A stretch of DNA of 64,000 nt from Salvia splendens (lineage: Eukaryota > Streptophyta > Magnoliopsida > Lamiales > Lamiaceae). Under the pieces are notes generated by a model. It was not told the DNA's origin and ran no database searches. It saw only the letters and a list, made by a program, of their open reading frames with translations. Within the stretch, counting starts at the first letter, position 1. Every line of letters begins with the position of its first letter. The stretch spans positions 16,010,293 to 16,074,292 of the forward strand of contig NC_056047.1 in assembly GCF_004379255.2 (NCBI RefSeq). The letters run 5' to 3'. The translations under genes were made by a program, and so were the position numbers. Positions 1-10,405 of this stretch are shown here, piece by piece.

Positions 1-85
1 GCGGCGCGAGCGCAGCGTCGGCGAGCCTCGTCCTTGCCAGCGGCGCAGACGGACGCGGGGCTCGGCGCCACCGTTGTGCATGCTC
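1..85. mobile_element. Right end of a PIF/Harbinger-like element (cut by window start)
   Basis: This short, very GC- and CpG-rich stretch ends in GTGCATGCTC followed by TTA (86-88). The same layout, a GC-rich subterminal block ending in GATGCTC plus a TAA/TTA trinucleotide, is seen at the ends of the better preserved Harbinger-like elements near 34.57 kb and 40.29 kb. The left part lies outside the window, so the duplication of TTA cannot be confirmed. Confidence 0.5.
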
Positions 86-119
86 TTAGGGTGTCCCTTA
101 TGGCGCCCCACTGCTAATG

Positions 120-287
120 TTCTTAATACCATTACTTTTTTCTCTCCCTCTCTCCTACTTTACCAATGTTTCTTTTCCTCTTTCTTACTTTACCAATTTT
201 TCTCTCCAATCTCTCTTATTTTACCAAATTGTGCATTAAAACCTGTGCCGTTTCAAATGTCCATATTTTTAAAAAACGGAGGGAGTA
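120..287. mobile_element. 3' half of a Stowaway-like MITE
   Basis: The stretch ends in ACGGAGGGAGTA, the terminal sequence shared by all Stowaway-like MITEs here. Its body (runs of CTCTCTTACTTTACCAA and then GCATTAAAACC) matches the right half of the MITE ending at 4816. No left terminus is visible, so the copy is truncated. Confidence 0.55.
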
Positions 288-470
288 GCTATTATTGACA
301 TAATTTTGAAATTAACTTATAATCCAAACAGTACGTAGTTGCAAATTTTCGTTTTTAAGAGAGATACTATGGAAATAAATTAGATCCGTAATAAAACTAA
401 GTTAATTAATTAGTACTATATAGGTTATTATCATCGCCTATGTATATGGAGAGAAACCTCATAAAATAAG

Positions 471-480
471 ATATATATAG
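471..480 (+). promoter_or_regulatory. Candidate TATA box of the first MADS gene
   Basis: ATATATATAG lies 66 bases before the ATG at 546, a fitting distance for a short 5' leader. The call rests on position and sequence only. Confidence 0.4.
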
Positions 481-545
481 AGAGATTAGAGATAGAAACC
501 CCCAAATATTCGCAGAAACCCTAGATTAACAATTGATCAAAAATC

Positions 546-959
546 ATGGTGAGGAGAAAGATCGACATCAAGCTTATCGCAAACAAATCATACCGACACA
601 CAACCTTCACGAAGCGACGGAAAGGCCTCATGAACAAGACCGAGGAATTCTGCAAGGTTTCCGATTCCAAGGGGATCGTGATCAGCTTCTCCGACGCCGG
701 AAACTGCTTCTGCCTCGGCCATCCTGACGTCGGATCCGTCTTGAACAACTACTTGGGCGACTCCTCCTCTGCGATCGCAACGGAGGCGGAGAAAATAATA
801 GGTGATGCGTTGGAGAGCGGGAAGTGGGTGGAGGCGGTGAAGGGGTTGCGATTGGATGGGCTTGACCGAGTCTATGTGGAGTTGGAGAACGCCACCCGAA
901 AATTGGAGGCGCTTGCGGCGGCCAAGGAGGAGACTCAATCTTATGGCCGGAGAGATTAG
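546..959 (+). CDS. Type I (M-type) MADS-box protein, Malpha/AGL62-like
   Basis: Single-exon gene for 137 aa. Residues 1-60 form a MADS DNA-binding domain: RRKIDIKLI, the basic HTTFTKRRKGLMNK segment and the GIVISFSDAGNCF strand are all present. There is no K-box and no intron, which marks the type I class; such proteins dimerise and act as transcription regulators, often in the female gametophyte or endosperm. The tail (residues 75-137) has a short amphipathic stretch LDRVYVELENATRKLEALAAAKEE that could pair as a coiled coil. The ATG at 546 is chosen because the MADS domain starts at residue 1, usual for this group. An out-of-frame ATG at 533-535 lies just upstream. A paralogue follows at 2092. 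The Malpha assignment is by resemblance. Confidence 0.85.
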   Translation: MVRRKIDIKLIANKSYRHTTFTKRRKGLMNKTEEFCKVSDSKGIVISFSDAGNCFCLGHPDVGSVLNNYLGDSSSAIATEAEKIIGDALESGKWVEAVKGLRLDGLDRVYVELENATRKLEALAAAKEETQSYGRRD

Positions 960-2020
960 ATTGCTTACTGTAATTAAATTTGAAAGCTTAGTTCATTACA
1001 GAATTAATTGGAGTAGTTTTCTGTAGATTAATTAATTTTCCATTGTTCTATTTTTTTGGTTTTTCTGATATATGGAGTAGTAATTTTATTAAAATAGTCA
1101 TTGAAGATTTTAGAAAAAATAATGAGAAAAATATGTAAATTTAAGGCTCTCTCCGATCGAGTCTTTTTCATCTTATCATATTAAATTTAAATGTATTTTT
1201 ACATTTTTTTATGGAACAATATAAAAAATGAAGGTACTATAAAAATTTTGTAAGGCATATATTTAAACATAGAGTAAAATTTAAATTTAATGTAAATGGT
1301 TGGTGTAAATTAGTTTTTAATGTAACGTATATATGAAAATAAGCTTGAATTTGATATAGATAGAGATGACATTGTATTAAATACAGATAATCTTGTTCAT
1401 AGATGTCAATTTAATTATTTCGTATGATTCCATTCTAACTCTATTTCATCTACTAATTTGTTATGCAAAATTAATGATAAATCACCAGAGATTATTATTT
1501 TTAAAAATATTTAAATATGACTTTAAAGTTTAACGTATATTTATATTCGAATCTAAAAAATATTATACTCTGTTCACCAATATTCCAACAATAGATATAC
1601 ATCACAGTTTCTAAACTAATGATCAAAGATCCTAAATATCTAGACAGCTAGACTTAATTCCCAAATAAACGGGATACACCCCATTATTAGTTTGATGACC
1701 AACAAGGCAAAACGCTAAAAGGAAATTTTAAAATTATCTTGAATTTAGATATTAATATGCACTTCTATTGGTTAAAGGTAAGTTCGGTTTTCTATATTTT
1801 ATTATGGTAAAATATTGTCGTCCATATCTTACTATGATTTTTGTTAATTTTCGTGACATGTGACTATCCAACTTGTACTCAAATTATATAATTGGTAATT
1901 ATAGTGCAATTAATACTTTTGAGCCAATTGTTTCCTAATGAATACATAACTATACACAATTAGATTAGTACTAAGTATATTAAACTTAGGAATTAATTAA
2001 TATTGTGGGCAATTTTGACG
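960..2020. other. AT-rich intergenic spacer
   Basis: No gene, RNA or clear repeat seen. Low-complexity A/T-rich sequence separates the two MADS genes. The part after 1900 presumably holds the promoter of the second gene. Confidence 0.6.
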
Positions 2021-2032
2021 CCTATATATATA
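2021..2032 (+). promoter_or_regulatory. Candidate TATA box of the second MADS gene
   Basis: CCTATATATATA lies about 60-70 bases before the ATG at 2092, the same spacing as in the first MADS gene. Confidence 0.45.
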
Positions 2033-2091
2033 ATGTGTACACAGCCAACAAATTACTACATAGAGAGAATAATCATACAAAAAAGGGCATA

Positions 2092-2469
2092 ATGAGGAGA
2101 AAGATCGAAATAAAGCTGATCGAAGACAAGCCAAAACGACACACGACCTTCACAAAACGGCGGCAGGGCCTCATGAAGAAAACCGAGCAACTCTGCGAGA
2201 TTTCCGACTCCCAGGCCGTCGTCATCGCTTTCTCCGGCACCGGAAACTGCTACTGCCTCGGCCATCCCCACGCCGACACCGTCTTGGACCGCTACTTCGG
2301 AGAATCCTCTTCCGCCGATGAGGTGGAGAGGAGGATCGGCGATGCGATGAAGAGCGGGCGTTGGGTGGACGCCGCGACAGGGTTGGAATTGGATGAGCTT
2401 GATGAATTGCTTGCGGAGTTGGAGGAGACGACGCGTAGGGTGGAGGCGCTTGCGGCGGAGTCCGGTTGA
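2092..2469 (+). CDS. Type I (M-type) MADS-box protein, second copy
   Basis: Intronless gene for 125 aa. The start is the ATG at 2092, where MRRKIEIKLIEDK begins; an open frame reaches back to 2005 but only through a GTG and a stretch unlike the family. The MADS domain fills residues 1-60 (HTTFTKRRQGLMKK, AVVIAFSGTGNCYCLGHP). The tail has a short helical segment, LDELDELLAELEETTRRVEAL, matching the tail of the upstream paralogue. The copies share the same order of blocks and the GNC.CLGHP signature after the MADS domain, so they look like a tandem duplication. No K-box. Both reading frames are open and could be functional; the diverged flanks suggest the duplication is not very recent. Confidence 0.85.
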   Translation: MRRKIEIKLIEDKPKRHTTFTKRRQGLMKKTEQLCEISDSQAVVIAFSGTGNCYCLGHPHADTVLDRYFGESSSADEVERRIGDAMKSGRWVDAATGLELDELDELLAELEETTRRVEALAAESG

Positions 2470-4033
2470 GATGCTAATTAGTAGAGTTTAGGGTTTCAAA
2501 TTTGGAATTTTAATTAGATAAGTTACTATAGATGAATTTTGGGTGATTTGCATAATTCTATCTTTTTGGTAGTATTTTTTTTATTAGTTAGGTTAAATCT
2601 ACGTACCTTTGTCACTTGATCGGATTTGAATACACATTTATTTTATGTTGTTGCTAAATTTATTAATGGCTTGGTTACGCTGCTAATTCTATATTATTGG
2701 TATCAAAAAAACAACTTCGATTTAGATGGTAAATATTGATCTAAAACTTGTAGTATTGGATTGTGGTGAGAATTGTGAGGTGAAACATCCAATAGTCGAG
2801 GAGAATTTTGGCTAATTAAATTGGATCGGATGAATATGATTAATATTGAAAACATTTATTAATGCATGATACTTGCATTTGCATATGAATGAAGTTTCGC
2901 AAAAAATATTCATCTCTGCATGAGCATAAGTTAAGTGATTACATGAAAAAGTATTTGCTAGTTATGCAATATCCTTACGTTATATGGTTTAAAATTTACT
3001 AGTAAATATTAAGATTAGACGATTAGTTACCCTTAATTTGAATTAGTGATTCGTAATTTGTTAAGTAATCTCAATTTTGAGGGTGATTATATTTATTAGT
3101 AATTCTTAGGTCTCACTTATAATATTACTATATGCTTATGCAATATCAAATTCTCAATTCTCCTTCTACATGATTTGGAACAAATAAAAAACAATTTGAA
3201 AATATTAAATAAGAATTATTTGAAGATCTATATATACACTGAATTTTTGAATGGATTCATATCTATCATTCCAACTCTGCTTCCAAAATTTTATTTTCTT
3301 GCATTTATTAATTTTTACAAAAATATTGTCATACACGACAACGGAATCAACAAACTAGAGTTGGAATGCGAGTTGCATTCAATTTATATTGTATAGTAAT
3401 TTTTCAAAAAGTATTGTTACAATTAGGGATGTCAGTTAGTCCGTAATATATGAATTGATCCAAAAATTTGCTAAATTTAAAGGATTAGATTTGAAAATTT
3501 ATAGCCAAATAAAATTACAGCTCGATTTGATTAACTCACAATCCAAATAGAGCTGACCCAATGGATTAATTCTTTTTATACTAAAAGACAATTTTTTATT
3601 TTCCAATACTTATTCCCTTGTCATCTAATTCAATAAATATCATTATCATAAATTTCATGTTTAGAGGAAATTGATCACTTGAGATAAACACTATGGAGTA
3701 AAACGGTGTCGCATGGTGCACATATTTCTCGTTTCGTCGCATATACGTCGAAAAAAATATGAAGATGTCGTTCGGTTGCTATAACTCATTGTCATATGAT
3801 TATCTATCTAGGATTATGTTATGAGACTATTTTAATTAGGATGAGTGGCTATGACTCATTATCATTTAATTATTGTTTGATGATTAAGTTATAAGATCCA
3901 CTCATATGAACCAAATATAATGATATCTTTCAATTGGTATGACTCGTTATCATAGTATGATTATCACTATAAGATTAAGTTGTGGGAATAATTTAATTCA
4001 TGAGGGTGGTGTTTGATTTTCTATATAAAATAG
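2470..4033. other. AT-rich intergenic region
   Basis: No convincing coding region or RNA gene. The sequence is low-complexity A/T-rich DNA with a few weak repeated phrases around 3780-3990 (the motif TATGACTCATTATCAT recurs three times), probably a decayed repeat. Confidence 0.5.
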
Positions 4034-4212
4034 TACTCCCTCCGTCCCGGACTACTTGCACTTATTTCCTTTCTGGGCGTCCCAAGTTATTTGCACTCTT
4101 TCCATTTTTAGTAAAAATTATCACCTACAGCCGCAATTGTTGACTTTGCTATACACTCATTCCTTAATCTCCGTGCCGAAAAGGAAATGTGCGAGTAGTC
4201 CGGGACGGAGTA
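4034..4212. mobile_element. Stowaway-like MITE, family A
   Basis: The ends are inverted repeats, TACTCCCTCCGTCCCGGACT on the left and its near-complement ending CCGGGACGGAGTA on the right, bounded by TA dinucleotides as in Tc1/mariner-type Stowaway elements. About 179 bp with no coding capacity. Two more copies, with nearly the same interior (TGGGCGTCCCAAGTTATTTGCAC), lie at 31613-31795 and, reversed, at 31843-32025. Confidence 0.8.
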
Positions 4213-4370
4213 TCAAGATATAATCTAGGATAGATTGAATAGTGAGACTATTTTGAATAGTAATTATCCATGATTATATCTAGCTAGGATTAAATTTTGA
4301 ATTTGAATCTCATAAACTAACGCACTACATAGTTAATTTGGAGATACAATCTTGCGAACTGAATGATATA

Positions 4371-4816
4371 TACTCCCTCCGTCCACAAAAAATAAAGCAC
4401 ATTTACCATTTTTGGTCGTCCACAAAAAATAGAGCACATTCATTTATGATAAGTTTTCAACAAAATAACAACCCTACACATCATTTTATTTACCACTTAT
4501 GCCACTACTTCTCTCTTACTCCCTCCGTTCCATGTTAATAGAGCCATTTTTCTATTTTGGGAAGTTCCAAGTTAATTGAGCCATTTCTATTTTTGGGAAA
4601 AAATTAATTCTTTTTTTTACTTTATTATCTCTTCATCTCTCTTACTTTTTTCACCATCCATTTAACACACTATTCTTAAACTCCGTGCCGAAAAAATGCG
4701 TCTATTAACAAGGAACGGAGGGAGTATTTTTTTCTCCTTCTCTCTTACTTTACCAATTCTACATTAAAACCGGTGTCATACACCAATTGCTCTATTTTTT
4801 GTGGACGGAGGGAGTA
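4371..4816. mobile_element. Stowaway-like MITE, family B, interrupted by another MITE
   Basis: The left end TACTCCCTCCGTCCACAAAA and right end TTTTGTGGACGGAGGGAGTA are perfect complements over 20 bases. The interior is interrupted by a second MITE (4517-4726). The right half resembles the truncated copy at 120-287. Confidence 0.8.
4517..4726. mobile_element. Stowaway-like MITE, family C, nested
   Basis: Ends TACTCCCTCCGTTCC and GGAACGGAGGGAGTA are inverted complements. The phrases TTAATAGAGCC and TCTATTAACA extend the inverted repeat inward. It lies wholly inside the MITE at 4371-4816 and is therefore the younger insertion. Confidence 0.8.
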
Positions 4817-4818
4817 TA

Positions 4819-5840
4819 ATGTTTTCAAGTTAGTACAAAAAGTTTTAAATTAGCATATATCATACAAAAAGTTTGATTAGTGTTTCAAATTAGTACATTC
4901 CGTCAAATAACACTAACACTGTTAACTATTTCTTATTTTTTTTATCCTTAATCCACTCCAAATTATTTCTTATTACTATTTGTTTCATTATATTTGCATG
5001 ATACTCCTAGAAATAAAAATCGTGATGAACACCTAAAATGAATAATACTTGCATTAGTGAAAGAACGAGGAAAATCATGATAACCCCTAGAATGAAATTC
5101 CATTTTTATTAAAATAATGATTAAATATATATGATTCTCATTCTCACCATAAACTAAACTCACTTCCCTTTCCTGATCAACACCACCACCGTCCATGACC
5201 TTGAGACCAATGCCAACTCCCTCAAACAATGTGCAGTTCAGGAAGCCAATTGAGAAATCTGGATTTCTTCAACTCTAAATCAAGATTTCTCGAGGTGCCC
5301 AGAAATGATAAATCTTCGAATTTATGTGGGAGGAGAACGAGTGGAAGAACGGTGAAGGCGTGAGTGAGATTGGAAGAGGGAAACCTGCAGGAAACTAGCA
5401 ACGAATGGGGGAAAGTGTCGGCGGTGTTTGACATGGACGAGGGGGAAAGTGTCGGCGGTGTTCGCGTTGTGTAAAAGCGAGGAGCTCTCAAGGTTGGCGG
5501 CAGTCGATGTTTTCGCGGAGATGGGAGTTCAAGTTACGGTTACTTCGTGCATCTCATGTGCACGGCTATCCAGTTCAATCAAAAAACTTATCAAATTTTG
5601 GAGTGGAGTGAAGGATGAAAAATAAGAAAAATAATATGGCGTGGAGTGAAGTATGAAAAATAAGAAAAAATATGGACTGGAGTGAAGGATGAAAAATAAG
5701 AAAAAGTTAACCATATTAGTATTATTTGATGGAATTTATTAATTTGAAACACTAATCAAATTTTTTGTATGATATAGATTAACTTAAAAAAAAGTTTTTA
5801 TACTTGCTTAAAACCTTAGTGAAACCTTTTGTAGGAAGGA
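4819..5840. mobile_element. Element with long terminal inverted repeats, MULE-like, carrying a GC-richer interior
   Basis: Roughly 4835-4980 and 5590-5815 are inverted copies: GATTAGTGTTTCAAATTAGT on the left pairs with AATTTGAAACACTAATCAAA on the right, and the homology continues inward to TCCACTCCAAA versus TTTGGAGTGGA. The right arm also contains three direct copies of a 30-40 bp unit around GGAGTGAAGGATGAAAAATA. The interior (about 5160-5530) is richer in GC than its surroundings and may be a captured gene piece, but I do not recognise it. No clean target duplication was found, because the MITE ending at 4816 abuts the left arm. Mutator-like is the best guess. Confidence 0.5.
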
Positions 5841-6044
5841 TGTATTTATCCCTAGATTAACTTATATGCTCAATTCGATAATAGTTGAATCAAATTATAT
5901 ATCATTGCAGCTCGATACGATTTCACTTGCAGAAATCTTCAAAGAGATAAGCCAACTGAAATCTCACTCATCCAGTCCAGTTCGTAACAAATTCAACTCG
6001 TAAATGCAAAAGGCAAACCAATTGTAACTCTCAAACTCTGTAAA

Positions 6045-7194
6045 ATGATGGTAAGCTATCTGCAAATTGAAATCCGCTTCAACTCCTTCAAGAATCCACC
6101 ATTTCTGGTTCCATCCGAAGATTGCAGAGAACCCCCTCTCACTTTGAAGAAGCAATCCCACCTCAAATCCCAAACTTCAAAAGGGAGGAGGATAACATCT
6201 CCAAGATACGGAAATGCGACGGTGTGCAGTGGGATTATGTTTCCAATCGATTCATGGGCAGCGGCCGACGTCGATTCTCCGGCCATTGCTTCGCAGCTCT
6301 CTGCTTTCTCTCTCTTACCCTATATGGGCTTCTTGTATTTCATCACCAAATCAAAATCTGCCCCACCCCTCACGCTTTTTGGATTCTACTTCTTGCTCGT
6401 CTTTGTGGCTGCCGCCAGTAAGTAATCTTCCTTTTTTTTCAAAAAAAAAAATTGATCTTGGAAAGAATGTGTAGTATCTATGGTTTGTTGTGAATCTATT
6501 TTCTGCTATGGTGCATATAACATGTGATGAAGTATTTGGAAATTCTTTATGCATTTCTCAATAGACAAAATTAGAAGATTCTTTGAGGAAGACATTTGAT
6601 AGAGAAAGGGAATCAAGTGGTTATACAATGTGGATTTTGGTGTTGCCCTAATACAGTTTGTGATTCCCTAATTTATGGTCTCAAGCTGCTTATGTGTTGT
6701 TTAGTGATACTCAATTGTCCATCTGATTTTACTCTAGTTTATGTGTAAGCATTGAGAATTTAAGTTTCAGCTACATTAGATTTGAAGAGGGTCTATTTCT
6801 TTGCTTTTTTTCTTTCTTTCTTTTCTTGGACTAAAAGCATATGAACTAACCACTTCTACATCTGTTTCTGCTGCATCACCTCCTCTTCTTCAGTACCAGC
6901 AGGAATTTATGGTAAGTTTTCTCCAATGGGGCATTGTTTATAAGCTATCTGAATCGAATTTTACATAATTTTGCATATGTCGGCCGTCATAGAAAATGCC
7001 CTCTTTCAACAGCGAAGTTGCACTATGACAAATCCTTGGCCAATGTCGACTGGTTGCACGGTGGGGCTGAGTCACTGCTTATGCTTACCAACCTATTCAT
7101 CGTGGTGGGGCTCAGGAAGGCTCTTAGGGAAGCTGAACACGAAACTCTGGATGTTACTTCAAACGTCAAAGATGAGGAGAGGTCATCAGTATAG
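6045..7194 (+). CDS. Plastid-type membrane protein, DUF3593-like, three exons including an 18-nt exon
   Basis: Exons 6045-6417, 6894-6911 and 7013-7194 join into 190 aa; all borders are GT-AG and the phases agree. The first ~85 residues are basic and Ser/Thr-rich with no acidic run, as in a plastid transit peptide. Two hydrophobic segments follow (about residues 93-105, LSAFSLLPYMGFL, and 113-124), then the conserved IPAGIYAK turn, then NVDWLHGGAESLLMLTNLFIVVGLR, the family's most conserved block. Relatives occur in plants and cyanobacteria and are poorly characterised; thylakoid or envelope location is inferred. The tiny middle exon encodes most of IPAGIY, in the most conserved region, so skipping it would remove six residues in frame. 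The family name is from memory; the plastid membrane assignment is firmer. The downstream WRKY gene is convergent. Confidence 0.75.
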
Positions 7195-7960
7195 GTGATA
7201 GATTTACAATTTTCGTAGGCTCCAAGAAATGTTAGGGCATCAGATTGATCATTGAATTGAAACAAGTGAACTACATTTTTTGTAACTAGTGATAGGCAGA
7301 TTGTCTCATTCACATTGAGATGATTCCATTACCCTTGAGCTTCTTTTGTAAATCTTGATAACTAATTCTTTAAGCCACTCGTAACAGGTTGAAAGAGAGA
7401 TTTTCACTTAGCGCTGGAACTATATGGTCTATCTAAATGTTCATTCTCTAGGTTATATGGTTTTGATATGCAGTGTGAGCTTGGTTGCTGTATTTTTGTT
7501 TACATTTTGATGTTGCGTCAGTTTCCATCAAATCTTCCTTGTAAAAGCTGATCAATAAGAGATTACAGCGGCCTTATCTTGCTTCATGTTGATGTCAATT
7601 TCTTACCAATATTAATGTTTGTTCTTTTTTATCTTTAGCTATTATCTTATATGCAGCAGCGGAGCTTGTCTCCTAGCAAGCAATCTTTGCGAATAACGTG
7701 CTTTCATCATATGCTTGTCAAGATTCTTCATAAATTTGAACATTTCTTCCTCCTGTTGAGATCTAATATACAGAAATTAGAAAAACATGCTATTCTTGAT
7801 GTTTTACATGAATCCTAGTAGTTTGCTTAGATTCTTGATGTTGTAAATTAAAAAACGGCAGATTTTGCTTTGATATTATTTCTCTAACTCCAGCTTTGAT
7901 ATATCTAGATAGGTTAACGCAGATGCCTACACCTCTTATTTGCCTACTTTTGAAATCCAG

Positions 7961-9182
7961 TCATCTGAAGAATCCAGAGGCGTTGAATGGGAAATTCGGA
8001 TCTAGTTCCAACTGATCAACTGGGAAATCCATGCTCCCCATTGGAGAGTTGGTCGTTGATGCATGGGCCGATACAATGTCTGCTACATCAGACCCTCCGA
8101 AGCCTGCCATATGGTGGGGTGCCGGAGAGAAATAATTTGTTTCTGATGTGGCCGGAGATAGAAACAGTGGTGAGTATGCTCCCAAATTACCATCTCCAAC
8201 GAGAGCGGAGAATGAAATGTACTGATTCTCTGTGTCACCTAGCTCATAAGTCGAGGGGAAGGAGAACTGAGCCGGCATCGTCTCCTTGCTGTCCAAGCTG
8301 CCGGTGTTCACTCTTAGGTTTGCTTTCAAGTTCAAGAGTGCCTGACTCGGCTGCTGTGGGATGTGCCTCGTTTCTTGCTTCTCCGGTGACACTGGCGGGG
8401 GAACTACTGCATTGGTCGACTGGTTGCACGTGTGCACCCCTTTGTACGTGATCTCAAACACAGTTCGGTCGTCGTCGGATCTCTGCACCTGCTTCGTCGC
8501 CCAGCAGTCTTGGACGAGACGGTATGTGCAACGGTAATAGCTCCTGTTGATAAAAAAAATGAACACACACACACACTAGTATTAGTTAAGTGTTCGGATT
8601 TCGATTTTTCTGATATTATCAAAAAGGGAGAGAGAATAAACCTGGGATATCTAGCTCCTAGAATGTCTTTCTGCCCATATTTTCTCCAACTATATCCATC
8701 ATCAGTGGGGCCTTCAAGTCCATTTTCAGGGTTAACTTTCACTTGTTCTGTCCACGTAGGCTGCATCTTTCTGTTAGCACCAATCATTAAACACCAGAAA
8801 TTAGCATCCAGTTTTGAATATCATTATGATAATTTTTTCTTGATTAAGTGAAGCTTTACCTCTTTTTTGATGCATTGTAGTCTTGTTGGTCTCTGAAGCT
8901 ATTGCTCAAGTCCTCACTTCTGCAGCTTCCATCAACTGATATCGATGACTCCACGATGCCCGATGCTGGTGTTGGTGGTGCTGGAGTGTGCTCGGCCGCC
9001 CCCTTTGAGTTCAGGATCGAAAGGGCCTTCTCGTACGAGGATAGAATCCTCTGCATGAGCATGTTCTGGGCTCGGGATGGGGAGGTCGAACACAGGTGGA
9101 AATGGAGCTGCTTGGCTTTCTCCATCCCCTGCACCAGCTCGTTGATCACCATCTCGTATTCCCAGGTGCACGCGCTCTCCAT
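7961..9182 (-). CDS. Group III WRKY transcription factor (WRKY41/53-like)
   Basis: Three exons on the minus strand (9182-8860, 8770-8642, 8543-7961) give 344 aa. The WRKY domain spans about residues 128-192: an intact WRKYGQK at 136-142 and a zinc finger with Cys156, Cys164, His188 and Cys190, spacing C-X7-C-X23-H-X-C, which defines group III. The intron after the Arg of ARYPR is the conserved R-type intron of WRKY genes. The N-terminus (residues 1-60) has the helical LVQGMEKAKQLHFHL region typical of WRKY41/46/53 relatives, and the C-terminal half is Ser/Pro/acid-rich, as for an activation domain. It should bind W-boxes in nuclear DNA; relatives act in defence and senescence. W-boxes lie upstream of its start. 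The gene looks complete. Confidence 0.92.
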
Positions 9183-9374
9183 TTTCCGGTTTTCGTTCCG
9201 TATGTTCGATCAAAGGGTGATTTGGTTCAAATGGAATCAGACTATGTTCATGTGTTTAGGGTTTGTTTTAGGGCTCGGGCGATCTTCGGTTAGGTATTTG
9301 AGGAGTAGGATTTTCAGGTATGAGGAATGTGAGTAGGTATGTGTTGATGAGGATGAATGGTCAGTTTGTTTGAT

Positions 9375-9390
9375 TATGTATATATATAGA
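9375..9390 (-). promoter_or_regulatory. Candidate TATA box of the WRKY gene
   Basis: On the minus strand the sequence reads CTATATATATACATAATC, about 200 bases upstream of the start codon at 9182. The position suits a gene with a leader of about 170 bases. Confidence 0.4.
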
Positions 9391-9460
9391 AAGAGAGGGT
9401 TTGTAATTGTAGGTATTGATTTGTGATGAGGAAAAAAAAGGAGAGGAGAAGAGTGGAAGT

Positions 9461-9550
9461 TTGACTGGAGAAAACGAGTTATTCTTGGTTGACTAGTCAT
9501 TGGTCGTGTTGGAAGTTTACTACTATGATGTTGACAACTAGGAAAGTCAA
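9461..9550 (-). promoter_or_regulatory. W-box cluster upstream of the WRKY gene
   Basis: TTGACT occurs at 9461-9466 and 9489-9494 on the plus strand and at 9550-9545 on the minus strand, with a TTGAC core near 9530. TTGAC(C/T) is the binding site of WRKY proteins. The sites are 280-370 bases upstream of the WRKY start codon, which suits self- or cross-regulation within the family. That role is inferred. Confidence 0.5.
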
Positions 9551-9559
9551 GTGCTGACC

Positions 9560-10405
9560 AATTCCAACACATATCATATAGTAGTAGTAGTATATGAAAG
9601 ATATGAATCTTTTATATGCTTGACGACTACTTCACTGTCACAAATAATAGTATATCTGAAAGATTTAGATTTAGATTTTTATATTAGACTGGATAGTGTG
9701 TCTTGTATATTCTCGTCGAGTTTGATTTTTAGAATGATGTAATTGCGCGAACTTGGATTTTAAAGTTTAAACTTTTACACATGAACTAATATTATATCGC
9801 TCTAAATACATAAATTTTCAATTGTTTATTTTTCACATGATTAATAAATTTTTGACAAATTAATGTCATTGTGATTAATTTAAGTGTTAAATTAATGTTA
9901 GCATGACTAGCTGAAGTGACGTAGAGATGAAGTATGTATGATTATTATTTCACATAGTTTTCCTATAAATTAAATTTGAATGCATTTATTGTCACACTTT
10001 TGAATTACTAGTTTTGTCTCTCTTAACTGAGGGAGCTAGACCACGTTAAGGCATTAAGCAAACAGGGAGTATTTTTTTTTGGAGAGAGAGAGAGAGAGCG
10101 CTCTGACCAATTCAAAGTGGTGAAAAAATGATGTGGCATATGAATTAATGATTCAACTTTGAGTTCAAGTATGATTATTATATTAGTCAATAAAATTGGT
10201 ATAATAATCTAAAGAATCTTCAAACTACGCGTTTATATAACTCAATCGTGGGCCTCTGAGGTGTAATAGCTGAAACTAGACGAACAGTATTGCTATATAA
10301 AGAACTCGAATATTTTGCGAATCCGATTATGACAATATATTCGATTTGTATTTAAATGAATATTCGAAAACATTATAAATATATTCTGATGAATCCGCGA
10401 ATTTC
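9560..10405. other. Intergenic region upstream of the retrotransposon
   Basis: No gene seen. AT-rich, with a short (GA)n run at 10081-10098. The five bases ATTTC (10401-10405) just before the LTR would be one copy of its target duplication, but the partner is lost with the other end of the element. Confidence 0.5.

Noticed and set aside
2005..2091. N-terminal extension of the second MADS protein
   Set aside because: It starts at GTG, overlaps the TATA box and is unlike the family; the ATG at 2092 is used.
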